A DNA stretch of 64,000 nucleotides from Lottia gigantea. Lineage: Eukaryota > Mollusca > Gastropoda > Lottiidae. The stretch spans positions 3,556,660 to 3,620,659 of the forward strand of contig NW_008707425.1 of assembly GCF_000327385.1 (NCBI RefSeq), given 5' to 3'. The translations under genes were made by a program, and so were the position numbers. Positions 12,842 to 25,562 of this stretch are shown here, in pieces (within the stretch, counting starts at the first letter, position 1; the number at the start of each line of letters is the position of its first letter). Below the pieces are notes generated by a model. The model did not search any database, was not told the DNA's origin, and saw only the letters and a program-made list of their open reading frames with translations.

Positions 12842-15800
12842 TTAGTTATTATCATACAGATAGTCCAATGCATTTGGTATTAAAGCTAATTTTTTTCGGA
12901 CGTCATCGGGCAAATCACCATCTAAAGTATACCTGAAATGACACAAATTAGAAATATTAAGCATTGTTGTGTTTATAGGTGTAAAGGAGATGACAATTAT
13001 GCGGGCCATTCTGGTTTAAGGAAGTTGCCGTTGTCATGTTTGCTATTTTGACATTGATAAGAGTTTTTCTTAATACGTCAAATGAAGGGAGTGTAGACCT
13101 CCATTTCTTATTGATGTGTGTATATTTTTTCAGGACTTTGAATGTTTTTTTTTTTTATCTAAATCAAGTCAGGCAGCACAGGACTATTTTGAGATTCGGT
13201 CTGGTTCGATACCATTAAGTCATCGATATGGTGGGTTCAAATCCTTAATGACTGGAATATGAGCCTAAGTGAACAAATATCAGATACAAGTACCGACATG
13301 TAAGGTTACACACGGATATTGGTTAATACTCAACGAGCACAACCTGTTATGTTTCCTCAATGATAAAGCTAGCAATAAAAACAAATTCTTACAATAACAC
13401 AAAAAAGAAATAAATACTCACTCTTTACAAACACCATTCTTATCGACAAAAGCAAATAAGTCTTCAGAAGGCTGTATTCCAAGATGGCTGTTATCTGCGA
13501 ACTGAATCCAGATAGCTCCAGATTCCAACTGAAATTCAAAAATTATATATCAAAGAGCAATATAAATGGAAAGGATACTGTTATTTACTGAACAATGTTA
13601 TTTTGTATCGAGGCACTTGAATATCTAAATCAAAAACTTTTAATCAGAGCATGTGACTATGAATGTAGGTTTCGATGTTTAAGTATATTTACCTGAGTTG
13701 CTAGACCGATATCAGGTATCTCAGTCTGTATCACTGTTGTCTTTTTATCATGTTCAATATCATTCAGGTCATCAATATGCAGGGCATTGTCATTATTGGT
13801 ATCATTTTCATAGTCAATATTATTGATATCATCAATGTCGTAGTCAATATTATTGATATCATCAATGTCATGGTTAATATTATTGATATTATCCATGCTT
13901 GTATCATCATCACTAAAACCTCTATCGTCTTCTATTACAAAGGTTGAGTTGGTCTGGTTGTTTTGATGTTCTATTTTTGCTCTTCGTCTGAAATAAACAA
14001 TAGAAATGTTCATCTAAAAGGAGAGGAAACTGGTAGATTTGGTTTGAAAAAACATCCACAGCCCTTTGACCCCGATGCAATCAAATGTTTAATTACTAAT
14101 CCTTAATTATCGGATGTTCTTCCAAGAAAACAAGGAATTTGTATACCACATTATACTGATATAAATAATATCCCAATTACTTGGGAATAGCTTGAAAAAG
14201 CTCTTTTTACGCTTCTAGATATTCTTCAAATTGTCTGAAAAAGCAATAACTTTTTAACAGTGATACGTTTAGGCATGAATAAAACTATCGAAATGTTTTT
14301 GACAAAAACCTCACCTTCCAAGTATAACTGGAAACATTTCTTCTGATTGTTTAGACTCGTCTACAGAAGATTTTATTAAACCTTCTAATTGTAAACATTG
14401 CTTATGACACTGAAATCAAGTTTTTATTTTATTAGTAAATATATGAATGTGAAGATGTTTGATGAAATGTTAATATTATTGCAGAAAGAAACTGGAGAAT
14501 TTGATTTTCTTTTAGATTGGTAGCAATGTCTAATGTTTAAAGTTCATTTCATAGGAGGTTAGAAACATTGTGAACTAGGGTGGTTCAAATACACTTTAAG
14601 CCATTTTCATCAATTCATTATCGTTTATACACACGAGCAGTATTTGTACAGATAGTATCGTGGACTAATAAAGAACATTTAATTCTGAATAAAATACAAC
14701 CATTTCTCGAGAGACTTATATGTCCATTCGGTAATAATCTCAAAATATTTCAATTAATTTACATCAATTTTACGGTCAACACATTTTCTCATTAAGCAAT
14801 ATTAACAGTTATTACCTTCTTGGCAAATTTCATCAGAGAATAATCATCTTCATCTGTGTGATTTCTTAATCTTGGACTAGCAATCGACAGACCTTTGCCT
14901 TCATTTTCATTTAGTAGTTGTGTTCCTCTCCATGTACTTAGATACGTCTTACCTGGACAAAATATATTTCATTATTACATATTGCATTCGCATATCAATT
15001 GAATGATTAAATGTGTTTATAGATGTTGAGTAATATATAATAAAATGTATTCGCAATGTTGTGCAATGTAACATGTTGAATAAAATGTATTCACAGTGTA
15101 GTGTAGTGTAATTTAACATGTTGATTAATATGTAATAAAATTAGTGTAATGTAACACAATGAATAATATGAAATAAAAATGTAGTCGGAATGAATTGTAA
15201 TATAACATTTTCAATATGTAATAAAGATGTCGTAAATGTAACATGTTGAATAATATGTAATGAACAGATTTATTAACGTCTTCGTTCTATTGGCAACAGT
15301 ATGTGGACAATCAAACAAGCTGCACTTACAGTATATATAAAAGGGGAAGTTCTCATTTATCTGGCCTCTTTTCAAATCTATCTTATCATTATGGTTGCCG
15401 TACATGGCCAGAATACAGAACTTAGATCGGTGTGTCCAATTGCACTGACATAGACTAATCAGATTTCTTGATTTTATTTATTTATATGAATCGTTAGCAG
15501 TAACTTTCTGATAACAAGATTTAAACAAATATATGTCTCACCGTTATAAAATTTAGCCATGAAGCATGGGTCGGGAAAGTTTTCCATCAGCATGCATTTA
15601 GCTTGTTTATTATACATGATTATCTTAGGTGTTTTAGACTTTACTAAATTCACAAATCTGTAATACAATATTTTAACAGAATAGTTATGGAATGTAGCTT
15701 ACGAAAATGACCCTTTAAACATAAAACTCTACTTTCAGTTAATGAAATAATGCAGTGGCTACTGTTCTGTCACTATGATTATCATAAGATTTATGACTCT

Positions 15801-17333
15801 TCCAATAATATGATTTGTCCGTGAACTTCGATTTACTTGGTTAAAAATGACTAACAAAATCCACTGTTAGTAAGAGATCGTATTATCCGGTCAATAAATA
15901 TACAACTAACCGATTAATCTCTAAATATTCAATCTTTATCGAATATTTTAAGTAAGTGTCCGAGGGAGTGAATATCCGATTTTCGAAGATTACAGAAAAG
16001 TGAATAATATATTCAGCGAACAGAACAGATGACGGGAATATCTTGTAGGTAAACATCTGATTTACAAACCTTCTTGCGTATTCATATTTCTTGTGAAATT
16101 TCTGTGGTAAACAGTCCAAAGTAAACACTTTACGTTTGTAACTTCTGGGTGAGGATATGTAGTTTCCTCTGTCAGTTGTATTTTTGTACTGCATCACAGT
16201 AATCTTAAAAGAATCAAAAAATCAATAGTAACATTTAAACAATTTTATGAAGCTTAAAAAGTTTTCCCTTTAAAGGTAACGGTCACTTGCTCAAAAGCTG
16301 CCATTTGGATTTCAAACAAAACGACCAATTTAAACATAAGATAATATACTTATCGTATAGTAAAGAAACCAACTTTGCCAGTTTTATTGACAATTTTGAA
16401 CAACAACCTGGTACAAATCTTACCTCTTGGCCGTCTGAAGAAACTTCTAGTGATTCGACCAAAACTTCTATATTATTCCTTGGTTGAAATAGTTCAATAC
16501 AAACAGTACCGGATTCTCGTATAGATAACTGAAAAATATCATGCGTTCAGTTAATAAAAATGGCACCATAAACACCATTGATAATCAAACTTAAAAGTCG
16601 GATTATCAGACAATATATTTGAGTACAAAAAATGTTCAGTACAATTCACGGATTGTTTTAGCTCGTAAATAATAAAATGTGGACAATTGAAATACTAATG
16701 ACACTGAGTAGAACCCTGTCCATCCCAAAATCCATCAGTTTACTGCAATTATTTAGCTTCAGATTCCAAAACGCAGACGTGGATATTCCATAAATTGATC
16801 TTAAGGGACAAAATGCAACTTACACCGGTCTTTTTGACTCTTTCTGAGATAGGTTTTAATCTGTACGTGTTTAATGGTGCTAGAATCCTCTCTGGTTTCA
16901 ATACCCTTTCCGTCTCATATCCAGGTACTATCATCAACAAGTTGTTGTTTCTTTGATGTGCGTGTCCAATGACTCCAGTGTGACGTTTTGGTGTTGCATA
17001 AGGAGATTGTGTCACGTTAACTATTGCTTGGGTGAAATATACTGCTGGTTTAGACTGTGGACAGACTTCGTCTTGAGGAGGATCAAACCCGGCTCTTGGT
17101 GATATAAAATCCGTCCGATTTAATTGGACGGTTGTTCCAGATATTCTGGGAGTGGATTGATTTCTTGGTGATGGAGTAAGCAAGCGAGGTGTATGAGCTG
17201 TGCTTCCCAATGCCAATCTAACCGTCTGGTCCAAATCAGCAGTTTGGGTGCTAACTGAAGACAAATTTAGCTCTGCTAAAGCCTCAAAGACTTCTTCTTC
17301 CTCGTGAGTTCTTACAACTTCAATATTAGCCAT
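12842..17333 (-). CDS. PLK4-like protein without kinase domain (copy C), 9 coding exons, 529 aa
   Basis: Coding exons on the minus strand: 17333-16824, 16528-16424, 16203-16070, 15657-15542, 14952-14816, 14409-14315, 13987-13693, 13528-13422, 12932-12842; all phases match. Residues 1-150 are unrecognised and Ser/Thr/Pro-rich. '[15 protein letters not shown]' then opens a PLK4-type cryptic polo box (PB1: 'SGTVCIELF', '[10 protein letters not shown]'; PB2: '[15 protein letters not shown]', '[19 protein letters not shown]'). An acidic Asp/Asn linker with a 10-residue tandem repeat follows, then polo box 3 ('[19 protein letters not shown]', '[13 protein letters not shown]'). No kinase motif precedes it: the ATG lies six bases inside the first coding exon, after an acceptor, so a 5'UTR intron is likely. 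It is the most diverged of the three kinase-less genes and has the most introns. Function is inferred only: binding centriole scaffolds through polo boxes. Confidence 0.87.
13811..13905 (-). repeat. 30-bp coding repeat in copy C linker
   Basis: Tandem 30-bp units inside exon 7 encode repeated '[10 protein letters not shown]'-type decapeptides. They extend an acidic Asn/Asp-rich linker between the cryptic polo box and polo box 3. Confidence 0.85.
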
Positions 17334-17339
17334 TTTATC

Positions 17340-18727
17340 TGCAACAAATAAACAACTTTGGTTTGAAAACTGAACGACACATGCATATTACCCAGTTCTT
17401 GAAAAATACCTCGAATAATTTTAAATACTTACATGTAACTGTAAAGCAGTGATATATTGAATGACGAAATTCCTTTCTTTCTAAGAAATATAATTTCGAA
17501 GCCTTGTAGATGCGTGTAATTGATATATATAACTTTTATGTTGGAGATATCAGGTGAAATATACTATTTACCAAATGTCAACGGGTTTTATATGAAATTT
17601 CTGCAGAGGATCAAACTGATAAACAAACAGTTTATACTAATCCTTGAAATCCGATTAGGATTAATAGAATATAATTGAATGATTAGTTAATATCGTCTCC
17701 TAATTAATGAGAGTACAACACTTTTCTTCTATTTCAAAGTTTGATTTCATTGGCAACTAAAACTGTAAACAATATATGTCATACATAAGATTGTTAAATT
17801 TCTTATTATTTCTAAATTTTATGTATTTCAATTTTGTATTTATTTCAATTTTTTACATTAATCAGTACGTTAAGGAGGATGAATTCAGTCTGAACATTTT
17901 ATACGGCGAACGGATTCTAATTCAAAAAATCCCTTTATGGCGTCTGATAAAGATGATCAATCTAAATCACAAAATGTTTTCAAAATAGTATTGGTCGTCT
18001 AATAGCCGCCACACCGAAACGGCGTCCCTACTGAGCTGCTGCTGCGACAGAAAATTAGCTCAGAGCATGTGAAGGTCGCCATAAGCTTAGCATAAGCGTG
18101 ATGGAAGCGTCATATACCGTACGGTACAAGCGCAGTAACATCTCCATAAACGCAATAAAATTGAAGTGCATTAAGTAGGCTTTATTAAAAAAAACGCCTT
18201 GGGAACGCCAGGGTGACGGAGCTTTGAAATATGAACTTTATGTAGGTAACAAAAAAAGAAGACAGTGGCACATACATTTGTATTATGATTCTGGTATGGC
18301 ATTACAATGGGCGATTAAAAAGCACTATTTGGGGCAATTTTGTGTACTAAAAATCCGTACAAGCAAGACAATTCCGTTAATCAAGATCTCGTCCAAAGCC
18401 TGGTAAAATCAAGAGTAAAAATATTATAGTAGTGGACTCCACCAAAGAGAAGTACCATCACTCGTATAAGTTTTGAGAGGGAAGACTTTTTTGTATGCAA
18501 CTTTCCAAACTATATCATATAGCATAATTAGAGGAAAAGGGATGATCTGGATACCAAGTGTGATTGTACTATTGGAATTTTTGAGTTCAGTTTTATTACA
18601 GAATTATTAGATTTTATTGACTTCATAATAACACTATAGATATTTTGAATGTCATAATTATGTTATTTTGTTAGCTATCTCTTACAAAATATTCAAAATC
18701 CAGATTTTCGAAACTAATCAATGTTAT
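17340..18727. other. intergenic; promoter side of copy C
   Basis: It should contain the 5'UTR exon and promoter of copy C (the ATG exon begins after an acceptor at about 17339), but I cannot place the donor. A GC-richer patch at about 18000-18220 and an open frame at 18224-18406 have no recognisable family. Confidence 0.35.
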
Positions 18728-20010
18728 TTATTTAATTTCGAAATCAGAGATAAAAGGAAAATGAAATATTTGTAATGAGTATTCAAACATTAGAATAAAA
18801 TGTTCATAACATATTGAGACAAACATTGACATTTTTTCTAAAACATAGAATTTATTTTTTGTGTTCAAAGCATGGAGATATTTTAAGTGGTAACATTGGT
18901 AACCATCAAACATTTCAAAATATCCATTGAAGGAAAATGAAAATATTTGTATACCTTATTTCAAATCATGAAATTTATTTGATATTTAGAAAAGTAATTT
19001 TAAATTTGCAAAAATGGCTCCTTTTAATTCTAGTGAAATATTGATTCTTTTGATCTGTACATGTGGTAGGCACCATGGAGATATTTTAAGTGGTAACATT
19101 GTTAAACATCAAATATATTCAAGATATGCAATATTTGTTGGTAAAAATACAAAGTTTAAGATTATAAGATTAAAAAAAGTGGATTATCTCTAATTCATAG
19201 TTCACTATTGATCTTGACAGCAACTGGTACATTCTGTGTCTCGTCATTTCCTGATAGAATTAATTAGTTGATAACAACGGAGATAATTAATGTAAAACAT
19301 TTTTTGCGATATTTCTTATTTTCAATAGAGTCCATTCTTGGATGGTGACTAACACTCACACAAAGTTTCGTCAAAATCAGCCAAGAATTGTGCCTTATGG
19401 AGTGTGTACGAGCAATTGTGGACGGATGGATATGAGTGACGCCAATATACGCTCCACACATAACTCCATGGTGCATACCACATTTACAGATCAAAAGAAT
19501 CAATATTTTACTAGAATTAAAAGGAGTAGTTTTTGATAACTGAATTCATATTCACAATTTGTATTCTAAATATCAAATAAATTTCCTAATTTCGAATAAG
19601 ATAAAATACTTTCGATTTATCTTCCTTGGATATTCTAAAATGTTTGATGTTTGCCAATGTTACCACTTTAAATATATCCATGGCGCCTACAAGGCTTCGA
19701 GCACAAGTCATTTGCTTTCATCCAAAATATCAATGAAATCTTCCCACATACAATAATAGCTTTTATTTAGTTTGAATATCATTTGTAATTAGAAAGTATA
19801 TAAGATAATAAGAATACTTGAATTTGAAATAAAACAAATTATTTACTCTAAATATCACAAATATTTCAAAAATTTGAAATAGAAGGAAAGTGTCAATGTT
19901 TGTATCAATATGTTACAAACATTTCATTCTAATGTTTAATTACTCATTATAAACATTTCATTTTCATCTTTTTGTATATTCGATTTGTTTGATTTCGAAT
20001 TTTTTTATTT
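18728..20010. repeat. long inverted repeat, about 1.3 kb
   Basis: Three blocks run A-B-C forward and return as C'-B'-A'. A is 18728-18850 ('aaacattagaataaaatgtt' type). B is 18868-18925 ('catggagatattttaagtgg'). C starts at 19011 ('ggctccttttaattctagtg'). C' is at 19437-19530, B' at 19560-19690 and A' at 19880-20010, all reversed. The centre at about 19270-19430 carries text typical of molluscan interspersed repeats. Single blocks recur nearby: C at 20433-20690, part of it at 20727-20880, A at 21070-21190, and A-B-C at 25873-26590. No coding content is supported. Confidence 0.8.
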
Positions 20011-21775
20011 GTTTGATTTCGAATTTTTTTCAACATGTAAATATTTTTAGTTTTTTCTATGTCACTAATTATCCCAAAAGGCTAACAACGTTAACAAGGA
20101 ATATACACTTTTATCACAGAGAACTGACAATTTTACACAGATATTGCATTGTTACCATCAACTTTACAATTATATCACAGAACACTGCATTATTAGCATG
20201 CAATTTACAATTTATCATAGAAAGCTAATAAATTGAACTAAATTTCCCAGAACAAGGGCAATAACTCAGATTAAATGTATACATATTTTTTTTATTTTCG
20301 ATAGGATTCATACTTGGGTGATAATAAACAATCATCACTCCAAATTTCATAAAAGTCAGATAAAAACTGTAGTAATATGGAAGGACAGGGACGATGGCAA
20401 TATACGTTCACAAATTGATGTGGGCGTATAAAAATGCTCCTTTTAATACTAGTGAAATATTGATTCTTTTGATCTGTGCATGTGGTAGGCTGCATGGAGA
20501 TATTTAAGTGGTAACATTGTTAAACATCAAACATATTCAAGATATTCAATATTTATTGGTAAAAATAAAAGATTATCAGATTAAAAGATGTGGATTATCT
20601 GTAATTCATAGTTCACTATTGATGTTGACAGCAAGTGGTACGTTCTGTGTCTCGTCATTTCCTGATAAAATTAATTAGATAAGAACAAGGGAAATAATTC
20701 ATGTAAAATACTTTTTGCGATTGGAAAAATTCAAGATATTCAATGTTTGTTGGTATAAATACAAAGTTTAAGATTATCAGATTAAAAGAAGTGGATTATC
20801 TCTAATTCATAGTTCACTATTTATATTGACAGCAAGTGGTACATTCTGTTTCTCGTCATTTCTAGAAAGAATTAATTCTTCTGTAATGAGATAATTTAAA
20901 CTACTGAGTATATGGAGAATAACAAGATAATTAATAAACAATAACAATCAATATCAAACTGAGTTTAAATTCACTCAACATTCTCAACAAATCAATGATA
21001 TAGAAAAACTGAAAAAGTTTCCTTGTTGAAAGAAATTCGAAATCAAACAAATGAAGAATAGAAAAGGAAAGAAAATTAGAAAGCATAAAAAGAAATGTTT
21101 ATAATAAGTTATCAAACATTAGAATAAAATGTTTATAACATATTGAGACAAACATTGACACTTTCTCTAAATCATAACATGTCTTATATTTTGAAAATTT
21201 ATTTCAAACTTTGAAATATATTTTAAACGGTATATAGCACAACCTGCATTTGATAACGGATAGGTTGCTAAAATGACCTAAAGATACAATATAAGGGTCG
21301 ATATTTTGGATAAGGTCACCGATTCTCTTAGATAAAGTTAGAGTGGAATGGGCTTAAAGCATGTGGAATTTAGACATTGAAATATCTAAAGTGACAGCAT
21401 TTTTTTAAAATCAAGTCATATTAATTATAATAATATTTATTCAAATAAATTAAAATAGAATGTATGATAGTAAAGTTTCTTAATGGCATTGGAGCAAATT
21501 CTACATAGATTGACATGTTGTGTTTATTTATTCCAATTACAAACCAATCGTCCAAAATCTATTTAATTAAAATCAAGAGTTATATTGAGAATGGCCATAC
21601 ATAAAAGCTGGAATCTAAGAAATTTGTTTATATATTTCAATTACAATTTGGTATCTGAACCTACAAACAGTACAGAACTATCAAATGAGATACGGCTGAA
21701 AATAATTTCACCTTTTCGGTTTCTTTTCAATTGCAGATATAAATGGAAAATCTAATCTAATTATTACTTAAACCA
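20011..21775. repeat. repeat mosaic upstream of copy A
   Basis: Holds a forward block C (20433-20690), a partial C (20727-20880), and 20877-21190, which matches 25685-25985 upstream of copy B nearly base for base. 21200-21775 is AT-rich with no recognisable feature. Confidence 0.65.
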
Positions 21776-21901
21776 CCGAGGATACAAAGAATAACAAGAT
21801 AATTAATAAACAATAACAATCAATATCAAACGGAGTTTAAAGTAAACTATTTAATCTTGTGTTTACTTGACAGTTTACAAACAAACTTCTTGACAGCTGA
21901 C

Positions 21902-21908
21902 TATAAAA
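21902..21908 (+). promoter_or_regulatory. TATA box of copy A
   Basis: TATAAAA 78 bases before the ATG. The same motif lies at the same distance in copy B. Confidence 0.6.
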
Positions 21909-21979
21909 CCAAGTAAAATTTTCAAAGATCTTCAGTATTCATTAACTTCTCTTACTTCCTACATAGCTATATTACAAAT

Positions 21980-24672
21980 ATGGAGTTCTTTCATAATCGT
22001 TCACAAAATTTAAATTTGAATAGTACTTTAAGATATGAGGACAGCTACGTCAATTCCTTACAATTTAATGGATATCAACTAATGCGACCATCTTCAGTGA
22101 TCAATGACCCTGTTTTTGACAGTCATATACCATCAACACCACCTCATCTACGAGTAGCATCACCTAAGACTCCCCCTACGGTCATAAGAAGGTATGTATT
22201 GTCTATATTATTAATCAATTTTAACTTGATCTCATTTTCGGTGTTCCAACATCACTAATAATTTTATATTTCAATATATAATAAGAATTGCTATTTCCTT
22301 TAATTCTGCATTTCCATGGATCAAAACACTAGCCAAAATGTCAACATGTTATCAACTGCAATATACAATATTAAAAAGCTTACATAATGGTATTATTACG
22401 TACCACAATATTGCTTATTAGTTGTTAGTCCGGTTACTTCTGACCCTTCATTCAATAAAACTTACCAATTAATATTGAAGTAACTGTATCGAGAAAAAAC
22501 AGTTATTCGGTCTATAAAATCGATGAAAGTAGTGGGTATGAAAGAGGGCTAATTATGTAAATATACCTGTAATGTCTAAATGAACACATGTTAATCGATT
22601 TCTGTATCAAATTAATAATTATTTAGGTAATAACCATCTGCTGCCCGTTGCTCACTATCAGCTACGGTATCATAAGGTTTTGACCACCAACAAGTGTACT
22701 TGTGTTGAATCGTTTGGAATAATCATTCCTTTTCCTTACAGACGGTCATCTATATCATCCACATCAAGCGGTATGAGTTCCTCCAGTACAGAATTAGATG
22801 AAAATAAATTGCAGCCATTTACAACCTATCGCTTGAAACCGATTTCACAAAAAGTCAAAAGCATGGTGGTAAGTTAATATTTATTGAACAATTTTCTTAG
22901 TATTGTTATTTAGGTTGCAGTTTGACTCTGTTGAAATGAAGTGCGTGATATTAATTTCATTGTGCCAGAGTAAAGCAAGTACATGCCATTTAATTATACT
23001 TTACCATGTTTTTCAGATGACTCTAACAGAAAGAGGACTGGTATGTCTCGAATTCTTAAAAGTGAAAAATGGAATTGAAACTATTGTAGAGACATTTACA
23101 GTGTCACAGGATGGACAAGAGATTTCTATCATGTACCCAAGACAGAGCAACGAAGAATCAAACCACAAACGGAATAAAGCCTATTCCATTCAAGAGCTTC
23201 CAGAAAGATTTCATAAGAAATATGAACACGCAAGAAAGTTTGTTACATTGATTCAATCAAAAACACCAAAGGTAACCATGTACAATCAACAAGCTAAATG
23301 TATGTTGATGGAAAATGCACCAATCGCCAGCTTTGAAGTTCAATTTTATAATGCCAAAGTAAAGCAAGTACATGCCATTTAACTATTCTTTACCATGTTT
23401 TTCAGATGACTCTAACAGAAAGAGGACTGGTATGTCTCGAATTCTTAAAAGTGAAAAATGGAATTGAAACTATTGTAGAGACATTTACAGTGTCACAGGA
23501 TGGACAAGAGATTTCTATCATGTACCCAAGACAGAGCAACGAAGAATCAAACCACAAACGGAATAAAGCCTATTCCATTCAAGAGCTTCCAGAAAGATTT
23601 CATAAGAAATATGATCACGCAAGAAAGTTTGTTACATTGATTCAATCAAAAACACCAAAGGTAACCATGTACAATCAACAAGCTAAATGTATGTTGATGG
23701 AAAATGCACCAATCGCCAGCTTTGAAGTTCAATTTTATAATGGACGAAAGATAATCAATAATTGGAGTGGTATGAAATTAGTAGATGAACAGCAGGGCAG
23801 TATTTTGTCTCTATCATCACCTAGAATTCAGCAACAATTCAGTAACGAAATCCAACAAATGATAAAGTTTGCCGAACAGTGTCAGCAACAATGTGTTCAA
23901 TTTGAAGCTTTAATAAAATCTACTGCTAGCTGCGTTGATGATAAAAACGAACTGTTCCCAGTAATTATTGGAAAGTAAGTACAATTTTATTTCATTTCGC
24001 ATAACATTGAAATACAAACTTCTCCATTTAGAATACTCGCCCTCCGTTGTATTGAGTCATCATTAAAATTGAATATCACAATATATTTCATGTCATATCT
24101 CACTGTTTTTTTTAGGAAACCCACTTCTATTTCTGTGGTGGAGGAAGCAGTACCATTCCAACCTAAACCCAACCCAGTTAACATCAGTACCATAAGTAGT
24201 ATCACATCAAGTAGTTGTTCTAGCTATTCGTCAGATACAGGCAGTAGTGTCATTAGACAGATCAGAGTTCCAAATATTGGACTAGCCTCTCAACTCGATA
24301 ATGGTGATATTTGGGTAGAATTTGAAGATGGAAGTCATTTGGGTATCAAACCAACCGTCACAACTGTAACATATATCAACCATGTAATGACAAAGTAAGT
24401 GTATTTTTTGAACTTTGAAATAATTGATGCAACTTACTAATCAGCAACACGAATAAACCAGATTTCAGAAGCAAACGTATTCAAACATAATAAAGATAAA
24501 AAAAAAAATAGTTTTTCGATTTATACTTAATGTTTAATTTTAATCTTTCAGATACAGAAAATCTCAGCCACTTCCAGACAACGTAAAAGCCAAACTTGCT
24601 TCCGTTCCAATAGTTCTTGAGCAGTTAATGACCTCACAGAAAGCAGAAACTATGTCTGAACAGAGTTATTAG
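21980..24672 (+). CDS. PLK4-like protein without kinase domain (copy A), 435 aa (549 aa with duplicated exon)
   Basis: Exons 21980-22191, 22742-22868, 23406-23974, 24116-24394, 24552-24672, plus an optional duplicated exon at 23017-23358. N-terminal ~85 residues start 'MEFFHNRSQNLNLNSTLRY' and have no kinase motif; then a Ser-rich stretch ('SSISSTSSGMSSSSTE'). The cryptic polo box runs from '[15 protein letters not shown]' through 'LTERGLVCLEFLKVK', 'FTVSQDGQEI', 'KKYDHARKFV' and 'SKTPKVTMYNQQAKCMLM'. A Ser-rich linker leads to polo box 3 ('VPNIGLASQLDNGDIWVEF', 'LPDNVKAKLASVPIVLEQL'). PLK4 in this window aligns segment by segment. The start is fixed by the TATA box and by identity with copy B. 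The 569-nt exon corresponds to five exons of copy C, so introns were lost. Function inferred: scaffold competitor or PLK4 partner. Confidence 0.9.
23017..23358 (+). CDS. duplicated polo-box exon (3a) of copy A
   Basis: A 342-nt near-copy of the first part of the main exon at 23406, with the end of its intron. It ends at a possible donor (AAA|GTAAAG) in phase 0 and the next acceptor restarts in phase 0, so inclusion adds 114 residues in frame: all of PB1 and the start of PB2. The intervening intron would be only 47 nt. Without splicing at that donor, translation would stop at 23380-23382. The coding text is intact; one visible change is KYE instead of KYD. It may be skipped, included, or used as an alternative end. 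Confidence 0.65.
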
Positions 24673-24839
24673 AAATCAACATGTTACTTGGCATATTTAT
24701 AGTTCTATATTATTGTTATGTTTTTGTTATTGTTATTGTTTAAATTGATGTTATTTGTTATTTTCAAACTGAAATCGTATATTTATTCATCTATAAACCC
24801 TAATTATATATCTGTGCCATAATTTTTATAACTAATCAT

Positions 24840-25560
24840 TATTGGTCTGTGATAAAATATTATATGTTATTTTAAATTCGTCAGCTTTCTGTGATAAATT
24901 TGTATATTGCATGATGAGATAAAATGTTACATTTCTTATTCGCTGTGATATTATATTTCTTTAACGTCGTTAGCTTTCTGTGATAAAATTGTATATTTCT
25001 TGAAAACATCCATCAGTGTTGAGTGATATTTTTTTTTATAATTTTAATGATTATGCAGCTTTCTGTGATAAAATTGTATCTTTCTTAATAACGTTGTTAG
25101 GTTTATGTGATAAAATTATATCTTTCTTGATAACGTTGTTAGGTTTCTGTGATAAAATTATATCTTTGTTAATAACGTTGTTAGGTTTATGTGATAAAAT
25201 TATATCTTTCTTGATGACGTTGTTGGGTTTCTGTGATAAAATTACATCTTTCTTAATAACGTTGTTAGGTTTATGTGATAAAATTATATCTTTCTTGATA
25301 TCGTTGTTAGGTTTCTGTGATAAAATTATATCTTTCTTGATAACGTTGTTAGGTTTCTGTGATAAAATTGTATCTTTCTTGATAACGTTGTTAGGTTTCT
25401 GTGATAAAATTGTATATTTCATGATATCGTCGTCAGTATCATCTGATAAAATTGTTTATTTCTTAATAGCATCATCAGTTCTCTGTGATATTTTTTGTAT
25501 ATTTCATGATAACAATACAGTTTTCTGTGATAAAAGTGTGTTTCATTTCATTTCTCTCGA
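24840..25560. repeat. 42-bp tandem array 3' of copy A
   Basis: The unit is 'tttctgtgataaaattatat' + 'ctttcttgataacgttgttagg'. The central units (about 25060-25420) are nearly identical; the edges are diverged. Because 42 is a multiple of 3, open frames run through on both strands (about 185 codons on plus, 123 on minus with a 14-residue KKDIILSQKPNNVI repeat). I regard these as repeat by-products. Diverged units also follow copy B at 29480-29700. Confidence 0.92.
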
Positions 25561-25562
25561 GT

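Larger units (their letters stand above)
21776..24790 (+). repeat. tandem segmental duplication, unit 1 (partner 26830-29430)
   Basis: The promoter, all exons and introns and the proximal 3' flank of copy A match copy B almost throughout, with scattered substitutions and small indels in introns. Both units open with 'agaataacaagataattaat' text. That block also occurs a second time further upstream of each gene (20905 and 25725), so flanking repeats could have mediated unequal exchange. Confidence 0.9.

Noticed and set aside
13185-13265. Sequence with a 'gggttcaaatcc' box B-like motif, considered as a tRNA
   Set aside because: No cloverleaf and no convincing box A at the right distance.
18224-18406. 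60-codon frame with basic residues, considered as a transposase fragment
   Set aside because: No catalytic motif or recognisable transposase text; too short to support.
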